A stretch of DNA of 64,000 bases from Erwinia aphidicola (lineage in GTDB: Bacteria; Pseudomonadota; Gammaproteobacteria; Enterobacterales; Enterobacteriaceae): contig NZ_JACXBP010000004.1 in the NCBI RefSeq assembly GCF_014773485.1, positions 496,001-560,000 on the forward strand. The letters run 5' to 3'. The notes under the pieces are model-generated. The model made no database searches. It was not told the DNA's origin and saw only the letters and a program-made list of their open reading frames with translations. This document shows positions 8,085 through 19,914 of this stretch, one piece after another. A program made the translations under genes and the position numbers. The number at the start of each line of letters is the position of its first letter. Position 1 is the first letter of the stretch.

Positions 8085-11000
8085 ATGTTTACCGTTTACC
8101 ACTCCAATCAGCTGGATCTGTTAAAAACGCTGGCCTGCTGGCAGATTGAAAACCAGCCGCTGCGCGATCCGCTCTGTTCGGAGGTGGTACTGGTACAGAG
8201 CCCGGGTATGGCGCAGTGGCTCCAGATGTCGCTGGCAGAACAGTTTGGCATTGCGGCGAACATTGACTTCCCGCTGCCCGCCAGCTTTATCTGGGATATG
8301 TTCGTGCGCGTCCTGCCGGAGATCCCGAAAGAGAGCGCATTTAACAAATCCAGCATGAGCTGGAAGCTGATGGCGATCCTGCCCGCGATGCTGGCGGACG
8401 ACGCTTTCACCATGCTGCGCCACTACCTTAGCGACGATGACGACAAGCGTAAGCTGTTCCAGCTCTCATCCCGCGTTGCCGACCTGTTTGACCAGTATCT
8501 GGTCTATCGCCCGCAGTGGCTGAACAGCTGGCAGCAGGGGCAGCTGGTTGACGGGCTGGGCGAGGCGCAGATCTGGCAGGCTCCGCTGTGGGCGGCGCTG
8601 GTGGAATATACCCATCAGCTCGGCCAGCCGGAATGGCACCGTGCCAATCTTTATCAGCGCTTTATCGCCAGGCTGGAAAGCGACAGCACGCGCCCACCCA
8701 ACCTGCCGGACCGGGTGTTTATCTGCGGCATCTCCGCGCTGCCCCCCGTCTATCTCCAGGCACTGCAGGCGCTGGGTAAACACATTGATATCCACCTGCT
8801 GTTCACTAACCCCTGCCGTCACTACTGGGGCGATATTCAGGACTACGGCTTCCTGGCGAAGCTGCAAAGCCGTAACCGCCGCCACTATCAGGACAACCGT
8901 GAAATTCCGCAGTTTCGCGACGTCGAGAACGCCTCCTCGCTGTTCAATGCCGATGGCGAGCAGCAGCTGAGCAATCCGCTGCTGGCCTCCTGGGGGAAGC
9001 TCGGGCGTGACAATCTCTATCTGCTGGCACAAATGGAGCCAAACGAAGTTTTCGCCTTTGTCGACATCGAGCCGGTAAACCTGCTGCAAACGTTAAAACG
9101 CGACCTGCTGGAGCTGGAAGATCATGCGGCGATTGGCCTGAAGCAGAGTGAGTGGGCCACCAGCAGCAGCAAGCGCGTGCTGGCGGCGGAAGACCGCTCG
9201 GTCTCTCTTCACCTCTGCCACAGCCCGCAGCGCGAGGTTGAAGTGTTACAGGACCGGCTGTTGGCGATGATGGACGCCGACCCGAGCCTCACCGCGCGCG
9301 ATATCATCGTCATGGTCTCGGATATCGACGCCTACACGCCGTTTATCCAGGCGGTATTTGGCAATGCCCCGCCAGAGCGCGCGCTGCCATTCGCAATTTC
9401 TGACCGCAGTGCCAGCCAGGCGCATCCGGCGCTGCAGGCGTTTATCTCCCTGCTCAGCCTGCCGGACAGCCGCTTTACCGCCGAAGAGGTGCTGGGGCTG
9501 CTGGAAGTGCCCGCCGTGGCCGCCCGATTTGCGGTCGATGAAGAGGGGCTGCGCCTGCTGCGTCACTGGGTAGGGGAATCCGGCATTCGCTGGGGGCTGG
9601 ATGATGACAACGTGCGCGAGCTGGAGCTGCCCGCCACCGGCCAGCACACATGGCATTTCGGCCTGACGCGCATGCTGCTCGGCTACGCGATGAACAGCGA
9701 AGCGGGGGACTGGCAGGGCATCCTGCCCTATGACGAGTCGAGCGGGCTGATTGCTGAACTGGCGGGCAACCTGGCGGAACTCCTCGCGCAACTGCACCGC
9801 TGGCGGCAGTGGCTGAGCGAGGCGCGCCCGCTGCCGGAGTGGCTGCCGCTGTGCCGTCAGCTGCTTGACGACTTCTTTACCCGCGATGCCGAAACCGAAG
9901 CGGCGCTGGCGCTGATTGAAGAGCAGTGGCAGCAGGCGATCGCCTACGGGGTGCAGGCTGGCTATCAGCCGGCGGTACCGCTGACCATCCTGCGTGACGA
10001 CCTGGCGGCGCGCCTCGATCAGCAGCAAATCAGCCAGCGCTTCCTCGCCGGGCCTGTCAACTTCTGCACCCTGATGCCCATGCGTTCCATTCCCTTTAAG
10101 GTGGTGTGCCTGCTGGGCATGAACGACGGCGTTTACCCGCGTACGCTGCCGCCGCTCGGTTTTGACCTGATGAACCAGCAGGCGCAGAAGGGCGACCGTA
10201 GCCGCCGCGACGATGACCGCTACCTGTTCCTTGAAGCGCTGAACTCCGCACAGCAGCAGCTGTACATCAGCTATATCGGCCGCTCGATCCAGGATAATAC
10301 CGAACGATATCCTTCAGTGCTGGTCAGTGAATTAGTGGAGTACATCAGTCAGAGCTTCTGCCTGGCCGCCGATCGTGACAAAGATGTTGATAGCAGCGCT
10401 GAGGCGCTGATCGACCATCTGCACCATCTGCACAGCCGCATGCCGTTTGCGGCAGAGAATTATTGTGAGCAGGCGGAGTTTCGCAGCTTTGCCGCCGAGT
10501 GGCTGCCCGCCGCCGCCGCCCGCGGTACGGCACATCCCCCGTTTATGCAGGCATTGCCGGATGAAAGCGAAGAGATACTGAGCTTTGACAAGCTGGTGCG
10601 CTTCTGGCGCCACCCGGTGCGGGCATTCTTCAGCCTGCGCCTCGGCGTCAGCTTCCAGCTGGAAGAGACGGCTCTGCCGGATGCGGAGCCGTTCTCCCTC
10701 GACGGTCTCAGCCGTTATCAGGTCAATGCACAGCTGCTGAACAGCCTGATCGACGGCAGCGAGAGTGACCGTCTGTACGCGCGCCAGCGTGCCGCCGGGG
10801 CGCTGCCCTACGGGGCATTTGGTGAACTGTTCTGGCAGGAGCAGGAGCAGGAGATGAGTGAACTGGCCGGGCGCATACGCGAACAGCGTGCCGCTGCGGA
10901 AAGCTGGGAAATTGCGCTGGAGATCGGCGGCCTGACGTTAAGCGGCTGGCTGACGCAGGTGCAGGATAACGGCCTGCTGCGCTGGCGGCCCGGCATTCTC

Positions 11001-11453
11001 AACTTTAACGATGGCCTGACGCTCTGGCTGGAACACCTGGTGTATTGCGCGCTGGGCGGCAGCGGCAGCAGCGTAATGATGGGGCGCAAAGAGAGCGAGT
11101 GGCGCTTCCCGCCGCTGCCAGCAGAGCAGGCTTTGCAGCAGCTGGCTCACTATATTGACGGTTACCGGCTGGGCATGTGTGCCCCGCTGCTGCTCACCGC
11201 TTCCGGTGGGGCCTGGCTCAAAGAGTGTTTTGATGATAAAACCGGCGTGGTGCAGCGCGATGATGCCACGCAGAAAAAAGCCCGGGCGAAGCTGTTACAG
11301 TGCTGGCAGGGCAATTATCAAATTGACGGTGAGGGCAGCGACCCGTATCTGCAACGCCTGCTGCGTTCGCTGGATGAGACCGGCGTGCAGGAGATGACTC
11401 AACAGGCCGAACGCTGGCTGTTACCGTTATTGCAGCATCATCGCCCGGATTAA
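8085..11453 (+). CDS. recC: Exodeoxyribonuclease V gamma subunit RecC
   Basis: RecC is the subunit of RecBCD that splits the duplex, guides strands to the helicases and recognises Chi. The protein is 1122 residues, the E. coli length, starting MFTVYHSNQLDLLK after AAAGGA; an upstream in-frame start at 8019 would add 22 unrelated residues. It has the inactivated helicase-like fold of the family, with no Walker A lysine motif visible. It is followed by ptrA, recB and recD, the standard enterobacterial order, after a 207-bp gap that contains a 61-bp palindrome. Confidence 0.97.
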   Translation: MFTVYHSNQLDLLKTLACWQIENQPLRDPLCSEVVLVQSPGMAQWLQMSLAEQFGIAANIDFPLPASFIWDMFVRVLPEIPKESAFNKSSMSWKLMAILPAMLADDAFTMLRHYLSDDDDKRKLFQLSSRVADLFDQYLVYRPQWLNSWQQGQLVDGLGEAQIWQAPLWAALVEYTHQLGQPEWHRANLYQRFIARLESDSTRPPNLPDRVFICGISALPPVYLQALQALGKHIDIHLLFTNPCRHYWGDIQDYGFLAKLQSRNRRHYQDNREIPQFRDVENASSLFNADGEQQLSNPLLASWGKLGRDNLYLLAQMEPNEVFAFVDIEPVNLLQTLKRDLLELEDHAAIGLKQSEWATSSSKRVLAAEDRSVSLHLCHSPQREVEVLQDRLLAMMDADPSLTARDIIVMVSDIDAYTPFIQAVFGNAPPERALPFAISDRSASQAHPALQAFISLLSLPDSRFTAEEVLGLLEVPAVAARFAVDEEGLRLLRHWVGESGIRWGLDDDNVRELELPATGQHTWHFGLTRMLLGYAMNSEAGDWQGILPYDESSGLIAELAGNLAELLAQLHRWRQWLSEARPLPEWLPLCRQLLDDFFTRDAETEAALALIEEQWQQAIAYGVQAGYQPAVPLTILRDDLAARLDQQQISQRFLAGPVNFCTLMPMRSIPFKVVCLLGMNDGVYPRTLPPLGFDLMNQQAQKGDRSRRDDDRYLFLEALNSAQQQLYISYIGRSIQDNTERYPSVLVSELVEYISQSFCLAADRDKDVDSSAEALIDHLHHLHSRMPFAAENYCEQAEFRSFAAEWLPAAAARGTAHPPFMQALPDESEEILSFDKLVRFWRHPVRAFFSLRLGVSFQLEETALPDAEPFSLDGLSRYQVNAQLLNSLIDGSESDRLYARQRAAGALPYGAFGELFWQEQEQEMSELAGRIREQRAAAESWEIALEIGGLTLSGWLTQVQDNGLLRWRPGILNFNDGLTLWLEHLVYCALGGSGSSVMMGRKESEWRFPPLPAEQALQQLAHYIDGYRLGMCAPLLLTASGGAWLKECFDDKTGVVQRDDATQKKARAKLLQCWQGNYQIDGEGSDPYLQRLLRSLDETGVQEMTQQAERWLLPLLQHHRPD

Positions 11454-11501
11454 CCATGTTTTCAGGACATTCAGGCTGACATCCTGTAGTGTTTTTGATT
11501 T

Positions 11502-11562
11502 AGGCTGTGTCCCGCAATGGGTCGTGGTGCGGTCGTAGCGCCAAAATTGCGGGACACAGCCT
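11502..11562. repeat. Perfect 17-bp inverted repeat with 27-bp spacer between recC and ptrA
   Basis: AGGCTGTGTCCCGCAAT at 11502-11518 is repeated as its exact complement at 11546-11562, separated by 27 bases. A related GTGACACAGCC occurs just downstream at about 11578-11588. There is no T-run after the hairpin on either strand, so it is a poor intrinsic terminator. It may be a small mobile palindrome or a protein-binding element. The rest of the 11454-11660 gap shows no gene. Confidence 0.75.
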
Positions 11563-11660
11563 GATTACTTAGCGTGCGTGACACAGCCGTGCGCTGAAAT
11601 CTGTAAGCCGATATTCAACCGGCAGGAAGCCGGAGAATAACAGCCCGTTGAGGAGTTTGA

Positions 11661-14546
11661 ATGCGTCGTTATGCAGTCTGGTTAGCTTGTTTTGTTTCCG
11701 TCACGTTGTTCGCCCCGCTGGTTCAGGCGCAGGATGGCTGGCAACCGATTACTGAAACTATCCGCAAAAGTGAGAAGGATCCTCGCCAGTACCAGGCCAT
11801 CAAGTTAGACAATGGCATGACCGTGCTGCTGGTTTCCGATGCGCAAGCCACTAAATCGCTGGCGGCGCTGACGCTGCCGGTGGGTTCGCTGGAAAACCCC
11901 ACCGACCAGCTTGGGCTGGCGCACTATCTGGAACATATGGTGCTGATGGGGTCAAAACGCTATCCGCAGCCGGATAACCTTGCTGAATTCCTCAAAAAAC
12001 ATGGCGGCAGCCACAACGCCAGCACCGCGTCTTACCGCACCGCGTTCTACCTGGAAGTGGAAAACGATGCGCTGCAGCCCGCTGTTGATCGCCTGGCCGA
12101 TGCCATCGCCGAACCGCTGCTCGACCCGGTGAATGCCGACCGTGAACGCCATGCGGTTAATGCCGAGCTAACGATGGCGCGTTCGCGTGACGGGCTGCGG
12201 ATGGCGCAGGTTGGTGCGGAAACGCTCAACCCCGAGCACCCGAGTTCACGCTTCTCCGGCGGTAATCTGGAAACCCTGCGCGACAAGCCCGGCAGCAAGC
12301 TGCACGATGCGCTGACCGCGTTTTATCATCGCTACTACTCCGCCAACCTGATGAAGGCGGTGATCTACGGCAATCAGCCGCTGGCAGAGCTGCAAAAAAT
12401 TGCTGCGGCGACCTTTGGCCGTGTCGCCAACCACCATGCCACTGTACCCGATATTAGCGTGCCGGTGGTGACCGATAAGCAAAAAGGCATCATTATTCAC
12501 TACGTGCCGGCCCAGCCGCGCAAGCAGCTGAAAATCGAATTCCGCATTGATAACAACAGCGATAAATTCCGCAGTAAAACCGACACGCTGATTGGCTATC
12601 TGATTGGCAACCGCAGCAAAAACACGCTGTCAGACTGGCTGCAAAACCAGGGCCTGGCCGATTCGATCAGTGCCGGGGCCGACCCGGTTATCGACCGTAA
12701 CGGCGGCGTATTCTCGATTGCGATTTCACTGACCGATAAAGGCCAGGCGAAGCGCGATGAGGTGATTGCGGCGGTATTCAGCTACCTCAACCAGCTGCGC
12801 ACCGAGGGGATTGATAAGCGCTACTTTGATGAAGTGGCGCACGTGCTGGATCTCGATTTCCGCTACCCGTCGATCACCCGCGATATGGACTACATTGAAT
12901 GGCTGGTGGACACCATGCTGCGCGTTCCGGTCGCCGATACGCTGGTGGCCCCATATATCGCCGATGACTACGATGCGCAAGCGATCGGAGCCCGGCTGGA
13001 GGGCATGACGCCGGAAAACGCGCGCATCTGGTTTATCAGCCCGAAAGAGCCGCACAATAAAACCGCCTACTTTGTTGATGCCCCCTATCAGGTCGACAAA
13101 ATCAGCGCCCAGCGCTTTAAGGACTGGCAGGTGGAAAGCGATAAAATCAAACTGTCGCTGCCGGTGCTTAACCCGTATATCCCCGATGATTTCAGCCTGA
13201 TCAAGGCCGATAAGGCTTATGCGCGTCCGCAAGAGCTGATGAATCAGCAAGGGCTGCGGGTGTTCTATATGCCAAGCCAGTATTACGCGGACGAGCCGAA
13301 AGCCAATATCACCCTTGCGCTGCGTAATAAGGCTGCGATGAGCACGGCACAGAACCAGGTGATGTTTGCGCTGAATGACTACCTGGCGGGCGTCGCGCTG
13401 GATGAACTGAGCTCGCAGGCGTCGGTGGGCGGCATTAGCTTCTCCACCAGCGAAGACGACGGCGTGACCTTCAGCGCTACCGGCTTTACCCAGCGCTTGC
13501 CGAAGCTGATGAGCCAGCTGCTGAAGGGTTACACCAGCTTCACGCCGACTCAGGCGCAGCTGGAACAGGCGAAATCCTGGTATCTGGAACGCCTGGATGC
13601 GGCAGACAAAGGCAAAGCCTTTGAGCTGGCTATCCAGCCTGCGCAGCTGCTTTCCCAACTGCCTTACACCCAGCGCAGCGAGCGCCGCAAGCTGGTGGCA
13701 ACCATCAGCCTGCAACAGCTGATGGACTATCGCAAAATGCTGCTGGAGCAGTCTGCGCCGGAGCTAATGGTGGTCGGCAATATGACCCCGGATGCGGTGC
13801 GCAGTCTGGCCACCGAGGTGAAAACCCAGCTCAACTGTGAAGGCCATGAGTGGTGGCACAGTGAGCACGTCACCATCACGAAGCCAACGCTGGCTAACCT
13901 GCAGGAGGCGGGCAGCAGCACCGATTCGGCGCTGGCAGCGGTCTACGTCCCGGTCGGCTTTGAGGAGTATCAGAGCATGGCCAGCAGCGCGATGCTGAGC
14001 CAGATTATCCAGCCGTGGTTCTACAATCAGCTGCGCACCGAAGAGCAGCTGGGCTATGCGGTGTTTGCTTTCCAGATGCCGGTCGGCCGCCAGTGGGGCA
14101 TTGGCTTCCTGCTGCAGAGCAACGTCAAGCAGCCTGCATTCCTGCTGAGCCGCTTTAAAGCCTTCTACCCCACGGCGGAAAAACGCCTGCGTGAGATGAG
14201 CAAAGCGGACTTTGCCCAGTATCAGGCCGCGATGATCAACGAACTGAAGCAGCGTCCGCAGACGCTGGATGAAGAAGCCGGGCGCTTTAGCAAAGACTTT
14301 GACCGCGAGAATTACAAGTTCGATACCCGCGAGAAAGTGATTGCTCAGATCCAGGCGCTGACGCCGCAGTCGGTGGCTGACTTCTTCCATCAGGCGGTGA
14401 TGGCACCGACCGGGCTGGCGCTGCTGTCGCAGATTTCCGGCAGCCACCACGGTAAAGCCGACTATGCCAAAGAGAAGGGCTGGACCACGTGGAAAGACCT
14501 CTCCACGCTGCAACAGTCGCTGCCGGTGAGCCAGGATACGCCATGA
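11661..14546 (+). CDS. ptrA: Protease III (pitrilysin) PtrA
   Basis: PtrA is a periplasmic zinc metalloprotease of the insulinase family (M16A) that degrades small peptides. The 961-residue protein opens with a signal peptide (MRRYAVWLACFVSVTLFAPL, cut near VQAQ). The inverted zinc motif HxxEH is His88-Tyr-Leu-Glu91-His92 in LAHYLEHMVLMGS. Length matches E. coli (962). It is preceded by GAGGAG and overlaps recB by four bases, so this protease gene sits within the recombination operon although no functional link to RecBCD is known. Confidence 0.97.
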   Translation: MRRYAVWLACFVSVTLFAPLVQAQDGWQPITETIRKSEKDPRQYQAIKLDNGMTVLLVSDAQATKSLAALTLPVGSLENPTDQLGLAHYLEHMVLMGSKRYPQPDNLAEFLKKHGGSHNASTASYRTAFYLEVENDALQPAVDRLADAIAEPLLDPVNADRERHAVNAELTMARSRDGLRMAQVGAETLNPEHPSSRFSGGNLETLRDKPGSKLHDALTAFYHRYYSANLMKAVIYGNQPLAELQKIAAATFGRVANHHATVPDISVPVVTDKQKGIIIHYVPAQPRKQLKIEFRIDNNSDKFRSKTDTLIGYLIGNRSKNTLSDWLQNQGLADSISAGADPVIDRNGGVFSIAISLTDKGQAKRDEVIAAVFSYLNQLRTEGIDKRYFDEVAHVLDLDFRYPSITRDMDYIEWLVDTMLRVPVADTLVAPYIADDYDAQAIGARLEGMTPENARIWFISPKEPHNKTAYFVDAPYQVDKISAQRFKDWQVESDKIKLSLPVLNPYIPDDFSLIKADKAYARPQELMNQQGLRVFYMPSQYYADEPKANITLALRNKAAMSTAQNQVMFALNDYLAGVALDELSSQASVGGISFSTSEDDGVTFSATGFTQRLPKLMSQLLKGYTSFTPTQAQLEQAKSWYLERLDAADKGKAFELAIQPAQLLSQLPYTQRSERRKLVATISLQQLMDYRKMLLEQSAPELMVVGNMTPDAVRSLATEVKTQLNCEGHEWWHSEHVTITKPTLANLQEAGSSTDSALAAVYVPVGFEEYQSMASSAMLSQIIQPWFYNQLRTEEQLGYAVFAFQMPVGRQWGIGFLLQSNVKQPAFLLSRFKAFYPTAEKRLREMSKADFAQYQAAMINELKQRPQTLDEEAGRFSKDFDRENYKFDTREKVIAQIQALTPQSVADFFHQAVMAPTGLALLSQISGSHHGKADYAKEKGWTTWKDLSTLQQSLPVSQDTP

Positions 14547-17500
14547 GCCAACGGAGGCCTGAGCGGCTTGATCCGTTAACTCTGCCGCTGCACGGTGAGC
14601 GGCTGATTGAAGCCTCAGCAGGGACCGGTAAGACCTTCACCATCGGGCTGCTATATCTGCGCCTGCTGCTCGGCCTGGGCGGCGAGGCGGCATTCAGCCG
14701 CCCGCTGTCGGTCGAAGAGATCCTGGTGGTGACCTTTACCGAAGCGGCTACCGCCGAGCTGCGCGGGCGTATTCGCGCCAATATTCACGAGTTGCGCATC
14801 GCCTGCGTGCGCGGCGAGAGCCGCAACCCGATGCTCTCCGCACTGATGGCAGAACTGCCCGATCGCGACTGGGCGGCCTCCATGCTGCTGGCGGCGGAGC
14901 GACAGATGGATGAAGCGGGGATTTTTACCATTCACGGCTTCTGCCAGCGCATGCTGAATCTCAACGCGTTCGAGTCCGGTATGCTGTTCGAACAGCAGCT
15001 GATAGAAGATGAAACCCCGCTGCGCCGCCGGGCGACTGCTGACTTCTGGCGCCGCCACTGCTACCCGCTACCGCTGGCGGTGGCCAGAGTGGTGCGCCAG
15101 CTGTGGGCGGGCCCGGAGCAGCTGCTGAAGACCCTGTCACCGTGGCTGGGGGGCGAAGCGCCCGCGCTGAAGTCAGCGCCGCATCCTGACGAGACGCTGG
15201 AGCAGCGCCACGCGAAAATCATTGCGCAGATCGACGCGCTGAAACAGGCGTGGCTGGCGGCGGGCGATCTGCTGGCGCTGCTGGAAGCCTCCGGCGTTGA
15301 CCGGCGTAGCTACAACAGTAAGCACTTACCTAACTGGCTGGAAAAAATCAGCCAGTGGGCGCAGCAGGCAACGGAAGATTACGAGGTGCCGAAAGATCTT
15401 GAGCGCTTCGGCCAGCGCGTGCTGCTGGATAAAACGAAAAAGGGTGAACCGCCGCGCCATGCGCTGTTTGACCAGATCGATGCCTTCCTTGCCGAGCCGC
15501 TATCGCTGCGTGACCTGGTGATTGCCCGCGCGCTGCACGAGGTGCGTTTTGTCACCCAGCAGGAGAAACGCCTGCATGCGCAGCTGGGCTTCGACGACCT
15601 GCTGGGGCGCTTTGATGCCGCCCTGCAGCAGCCGGGCGGTGCGGCACTGGCGGCGGCTATTCGCCAGCGCTATCCGGTCGCGCTGATCGATGAGTTCCAG
15701 GATACCGACCCGCAGCAGTACCGCATTTTCCAGACGCTGTACGTGCGCCAGCCCGACAGCGCTCTGCTGCTGATTGGCGACCCGAAGCAGGCGATCTACG
15801 CCTTCCGCGGTGCGGACATTTTTACCTATATGAAGGCGCGCGCCGAAGTTAGCGCCCACTACACGCTGGAAACAAACTGGCGCTCTTCACCGGCAATGGT
15901 GGACGGCGTTAACCAGCTGTTTTTACGCCAGAACAATCCGTTCCTGTTCAGCGAAATCCCCTTTATCACGGTGGCTGCGGCGGAGCCGAACCAGACCTTA
16001 AGCTTTAGGCTAGATGGCCAGCCGCAGCCCGCATTGCAGTTCTGGCTGCAGCCGGGGGAAGGCGTGGGGGTAAGTGATTACCAACAGTTTATGGCCCGCC
16101 AGTGTGCAGCGCAGATCTGTCGCTGGCTCAGCGCCGGCCAGCTGGGTAATGCGCTGATTGGTAAAGCCGATAAGCAGCGCCCGGTGCAGGCTTCGGATAT
16201 CACTATTCTGGTGCGCAGCCGCAGCGAAGCTTCGGTGATGCGCGAGGCGTTAAACGGCCTGAATATCCCGTCGGTATATCTCTCCAATCGCGACAGCGTG
16301 TTTACCACCCCGGAAGCTCGCGAGATGCTATGGCTGCTGCAGGCGGTGCTGGCACCGGAGCAGGAGAGAGTGTTACGCAGCGCGCTGGCCAGCAGTTTGT
16401 TTGGGCTTGATGCCCTGGCGCTGGATGCCCTGAGTCGCGACGAGCGCGCCTGGGATGCGCTGGTGGATGAGTTTGCCGGATATCGCCAGCGCTGGCTGAA
16501 ACGTGGCGTGCTGCCGATGCTGCGCGAGCTGATGGTGCAGCGTCAGATGGCAGAGAATCTGCTGGCCTCCGATGGCGGCGAGCGTCGCCTGACCGATCTG
16601 CTGCATCTTGGTGAACTGCTGCAGGAGGCTGCTGCCACTCTGGACAGCGAGCATGCGCTGGTGCGCTGGCTGGCACAACAGCTTGAGCAGCCGGACAGCG
16701 CGGTGGCCAATCAGCAGCTGCGGCTGGAGAGCGACCGCCACCTGGTGCAGATAGTGACCATCCATAAATCTAAAGGGCTGCAGTATCCGCTGGTGTGGCT
16801 GCCGTTTGTGGCGAACTATCGCGAGGCGGATAACGGCGTCTATCACGACCGTCAGACCTTTGAAGCACTGCTCGATCTGCAGCAGGGTGAAGAGAGTGTG
16901 GAGCTGGCGGAGCAGGAGCGGCTGGCGGAAGATCTGCGCCTGCTGTACGTGGCGCTGACCCGTTCGGTGTATCACTGCAGCGTCGGCATTGCGCCGCTGA
17001 TCAAAGGCAACCGTAAAAAAGAGGGCAACAGCGATCTGCACCGCAGCGCGCTGGGCTATCTGCTGCAGCGGGGGGAAGCGGCTGATGCCGCGGGCTTGCG
17101 CACTGCTCTGCTCGCGCTGCAAAGCGAAGCCACGTCACTGCTGGAGCCGGGCGAGCCTGATGACGCGCCGTGGCAGCCGCAGCGGGAGGAGGCGCAAAGC
17201 CTCAGCAGCCTGCAGATGGCGCGGACGCTGCGCGATGACTGGCGCGTCACCAGCTACTCCGGCCTGCAGCAGCACGGGCAGCCGACGGCACTGGACCTGC
17301 TGCCGCGGCTTGATGTTGATGCCGCCGGCGAAGCCAGCGCCGAGCGGCTGCCGCAGCTGACGCCGCACACCTTTCCGCGCGGTGCCGCGCCCGGCACCTT
17401 CCTGCACGGCCTGTTTGAAACGCTGGAGTTCACTGAAGCCGTTGACGATGCGTGGCTGATGCAGCAGCTGAGCGGGCAGGGGCTGGATGAAGCCTGGCTG

Positions 17501-18079
17501 CCGGTGGTGCGCGAGTGGATTACACGCATTTTACAGACGCCGCTTAACGACAGCGGTGTCTCGCTTCACCAGCTGCCCGCCGATGCGCGCCGGGTGGAGT
17601 TACAATTCTACCTGCCGATTGAACGCCTGCTGAAAGCAGAAGCGCTCGACGCGCTGGTACGCCAGGACCCGCTGTCGGCGGGCTGCCCGCCGCTGGATTT
17701 CTATCAGGTGCAGGGCATGCTGAAAGGCTTTATCGACCTGGTGTTCTGCTGGCAGGGGAAATATTACCTGCTGGACTACAAATCCAACTGGCTGGGTGAA
17801 GACAGCAGCGCCTATACCCAGCAGGCAATGGCGCAGGCGATGCAGTCGCACCGCTATGATCTGCAGTATCAGCTCTACACCCTCGCGCTGCACCGTTATC
17901 TGCGCCACCGCCTGGCGGACTATGACTACCAGCAGCACTTTGGTGGGGTGATCTATCTGTTTCTGCGCGGCCTGGACGGCACCGATGCCAGCAATGGCAT
18001 TTACAGCACGCGGCCCGCGCCGGAGTTTGTCGAGGCGCTCGACCAGCTGTTTGCCAAACAAGCGGAGAGCGGCGTATGA
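14543..18079 (+). CDS. recB: Exodeoxyribonuclease V beta subunit RecB
   Basis: RecB is the 3'-5' helicase and only nuclease of RecBCD and loads RecA after Chi. The protein is 1178 residues (E. coli 1180). Walker A is [11 protein letters not shown] near residue 25, the Walker B-type motif [13 protein letters not shown] follows near 390, and the nuclease centre [10 protein letters not shown] lies near residue 1080. The start ATG at 14543 overlaps the ptrA stop; the same frame is open further upstream, but the family start is here. The end overlaps recD by four bases, so recB and recD are translationally coupled. Confidence 0.97.
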   Translation: MSQRRPERLDPLTLPLHGERLIEASAGTGKTFTIGLLYLRLLLGLGGEAAFSRPLSVEEILVVTFTEAATAELRGRIRANIHELRIACVRGESRNPMLSALMAELPDRDWAASMLLAAERQMDEAGIFTIHGFCQRMLNLNAFESGMLFEQQLIEDETPLRRRATADFWRRHCYPLPLAVARVVRQLWAGPEQLLKTLSPWLGGEAPALKSAPHPDETLEQRHAKIIAQIDALKQAWLAAGDLLALLEASGVDRRSYNSKHLPNWLEKISQWAQQATEDYEVPKDLERFGQRVLLDKTKKGEPPRHALFDQIDAFLAEPLSLRDLVIARALHEVRFVTQQEKRLHAQLGFDDLLGRFDAALQQPGGAALAAAIRQRYPVALIDEFQDTDPQQYRIFQTLYVRQPDSALLLIGDPKQAIYAFRGADIFTYMKARAEVSAHYTLETNWRSSPAMVDGVNQLFLRQNNPFLFSEIPFITVAAAEPNQTLSFRLDGQPQPALQFWLQPGEGVGVSDYQQFMARQCAAQICRWLSAGQLGNALIGKADKQRPVQASDITILVRSRSEASVMREALNGLNIPSVYLSNRDSVFTTPEAREMLWLLQAVLAPEQERVLRSALASSLFGLDALALDALSRDERAWDALVDEFAGYRQRWLKRGVLPMLRELMVQRQMAENLLASDGGERRLTDLLHLGELLQEAAATLDSEHALVRWLAQQLEQPDSAVANQQLRLESDRHLVQIVTIHKSKGLQYPLVWLPFVANYREADNGVYHDRQTFEALLDLQQGEESVELAEQERLAEDLRLLYVALTRSVYHCSVGIAPLIKGNRKKEGNSDLHRSALGYLLQRGEAADAAGLRTALLALQSEATSLLEPGEPDDAPWQPQREEAQSLSSLQMARTLRDDWRVTSYSGLQQHGQPTALDLLPRLDVDAAGEASAERLPQLTPHTFPRGAAPGTFLHGLFETLEFTEAVDDAWLMQQLSGQGLDEAWLPVVREWITRILQTPLNDSGVSLHQLPADARRVELQFYLPIERLLKAEALDALVRQDPLSAGCPPLDFYQVQGMLKGFIDLVFCWQGKYYLLDYKSNWLGEDSSAYTQQAMAQAMQSHRYDLQYQLYTLALHRYLRHRLADYDYQQHFGGVIYLFLRGLDGTDASNGIYSTRPAPEFVEALDQLFAKQAESGV

Positions 18080-19914
18080 CGCTGGCTGAATTACTAAAAC
18101 AGGCGCAGAGCCTGCGCCTGCTGCGCGCGCTCGACGTGCAGTTTGCCCGGATGGTGGCAACTGAGCAGCAGCCCGCGCTGATGCTGGCGGCGGCGCTGGT
18201 CAGCCGCGATGCGGGAGAGGGGCACGTCTGCCTGCCGCTGGACCAGCTGCAGCCGGAAGCCTTTTTCGCCGGGCGTCATCCTGAGCTGGCGCAGGCGCTT
18301 TGGCAGGCGGCGGGCGCACCGGACGACTGGTCAACGCTGCTGCTGGCGCAGCCGGCGGTCAGCGACGGTAGCGCGGCAACGCCGCTGGTGCTGCACCAGC
18401 AGCGCCTGTATCTGCACCGCATGTGGCAGAGCGAAGGTGAAGTGGCGCAGTTTATTCAGCGCCAGCCGATCCCGCAGGTGCGGGAAGAGGCGCTTATTCG
18501 TCTGACGCTGGACCGCTACTTTGGTCAGCAGCCTGATGACTGGCAGAAGATAGCCGCGGCGGTGGCGCTCACGCGGCAGGTGGCGGTGATTTCCGGTGGC
18601 CCTGGCACGGGCAAAACCACGACGGTGGCGAAGCTGCTAGCCAGCCTGATCGAACTGTCGCCGGGTACGCCACGCATTGAGCTGGCGGCACCGACCGGTA
18701 AAGCGGCGGCGCGCCTGACGGAGTCGCTGGGCAAAACTCTGCAGAGCCTGCAGCTGGATGCTGCGGTGCTGAAAAGCTTTCCGCAGGAGGCGACCACGCT
18801 GCACCGGCTGCTGGGCGCGCTGCCCGGCAGCCAGCGGATGCGCTATCACGCGGCGAACCCGCTGCACCTCGACGTGCTGGTGGTGGATGAAGCCTCGATG
18901 GTCGATCTGCCGATGCTGGCCAGCCTGATCGCCGCGCTGCCGCCGCAGGCCCGGGTGATATTCCTCGGCGATCGTGACCAGCTGGCCTCGGTGGAAGCCG
19001 GTGCCGTGCTGGGCGATATCTGCCGCTGTGCCGAGTCTGGCTACAGCGTGCAGCGTGCCGCCGAACTGTCGCGCCTTACCGGCTGTGAAGTGGCAGGGCG
19101 GGACGATGCTGATGCGCCCCAGGTGCGCGATGCTCTCTGCCTGCTGCGCAAAAGCTACCGCTTCACGGAGTCTTCAGGGATTGGCCAGCTGGCACTGGCG
19201 GTGAATGCCGGAGAGGTGAAGCGGGTGGAGCAGGTCTTTGCCCAGGGCTTTAGCGATATCAAGCGTCACGCGCTCAGCAGCAGCGAAGACTATCAGCAGC
19301 TGCTGAATGAGTGCGTGGCGGGCTATCGTGACTATCTGATGCGGCTGAAGAGCGGAGCATCACCTGCGGAGGTGCTGTCGGCCTTCAGCCGCTTCCAGCT
19401 GCTGTGCGCGCTGCGCGAGGGGCCATTTGGCGTGGCGGGATTGAATGAGCGCATTGAGCAGGTGCTGCGTGCCGCCGGACTTATCCGCCGTAATGTGGCG
19501 CTGTACGGCAAGTGGTATGCCGGGCGGCCGGTGATGATCGCCCGTAACGACCGTGCGCTGGGGCTGTTTAACGGCGATATTGGTATTGCGATGCTGGATG
19601 ACGAGCAGCAGCTAAAGGTATTTTTCCCGCTGCCGGACGGCACGATTAAAGCGGTGCAGCCCAGCCGCCTGCCGCCGCACGATACGGCTTTTGCGATGAC
19701 GGTGCATAAATCCCAGGGATCGGAGTTTGAGCACACGCTGATGGTGCTGCCAAACCAGGTAATGCCGGTATTAACGCGGGAGCTGGTCTACACCGCGATT
19801 ACCCGCGCCAAACAGCAGCTGACGCTGTACGCCGATAAAGCGGTATTTAGCAGTGCGGTGAAAATGCGCACCCGGCGCCGGAGTGGATTAGTAGAGCGCC
19901 TGACGATTGCGTAG
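18076..19914 (+). CDS. recD: Exodeoxyribonuclease V alpha subunit RecD
   Basis: RecD is the 5'-3' helicase of RecBCD (superfamily 1B). The protein has 612 residues (E. coli 608), with Walker A in [18 protein letters not shown] near residue 170 and Walker B in [14 protein letters not shown]. The C-terminal helicase motifs include [11 protein letters not shown] and ITRAKQQL. It starts inside the recB stop (ATGA). Its own TAG stop is part of the GTAG foot of a REP-like hairpin, so the repeat abuts the gene with no spacer. recD is convergent with argA. Confidence 0.97.
   Translation: MTLAELLKQAQSLRLLRALDVQFARMVATEQQPALMLAAALVSRDAGEGHVCLPLDQLQPEAFFAGRHPELAQALWQAAGAPDDWSTLLLAQPAVSDGSAATPLVLHQQRLYLHRMWQSEGEVAQFIQRQPIPQVREEALIRLTLDRYFGQQPDDWQKIAAAVALTRQVAVISGGPGTGKTTTVAKLLASLIELSPGTPRIELAAPTGKAAARLTESLGKTLQSLQLDAAVLKSFPQEATTLHRLLGALPGSQRMRYHAANPLHLDVLVVDEASMVDLPMLASLIAALPPQARVIFLGDRDQLASVEAGAVLGDICRCAESGYSVQRAAELSRLTGCEVAGRDDADAPQVRDALCLLRKSYRFTESSGIGQLALAVNAGEVKRVEQVFAQGFSDIKRHALSSSEDYQQLLNECVAGYRDYLMRLKSGASPAEVLSAFSRFQLLCALREGPFGVAGLNERIEQVLRAAGLIRRNVALYGKWYAGRPVMIARNDRALGLFNGDIGIAMLDDEQQLKVFFPLPDGTIKAVQPSRLPPHDTAFAMTVHKSQGSEFEHTLMVLPNQVMPVLTRELVYTAITRAKQQLTLYADKAVFSSAVKMRTRRRSGLVERLTIA

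Noticed and set aside
14287..14781. Antisense frame across the ptrA-recB junction
   Set aside because: It is a shadow of the two real overlapping genes.
8085..19914. GCTGGTGG octamers as Chi sites around recBCD
   Set aside because: The octamer also follows from frequent Leu-Val codons in GC-rich genes; without genome-wide counts no enrichment can be claimed.
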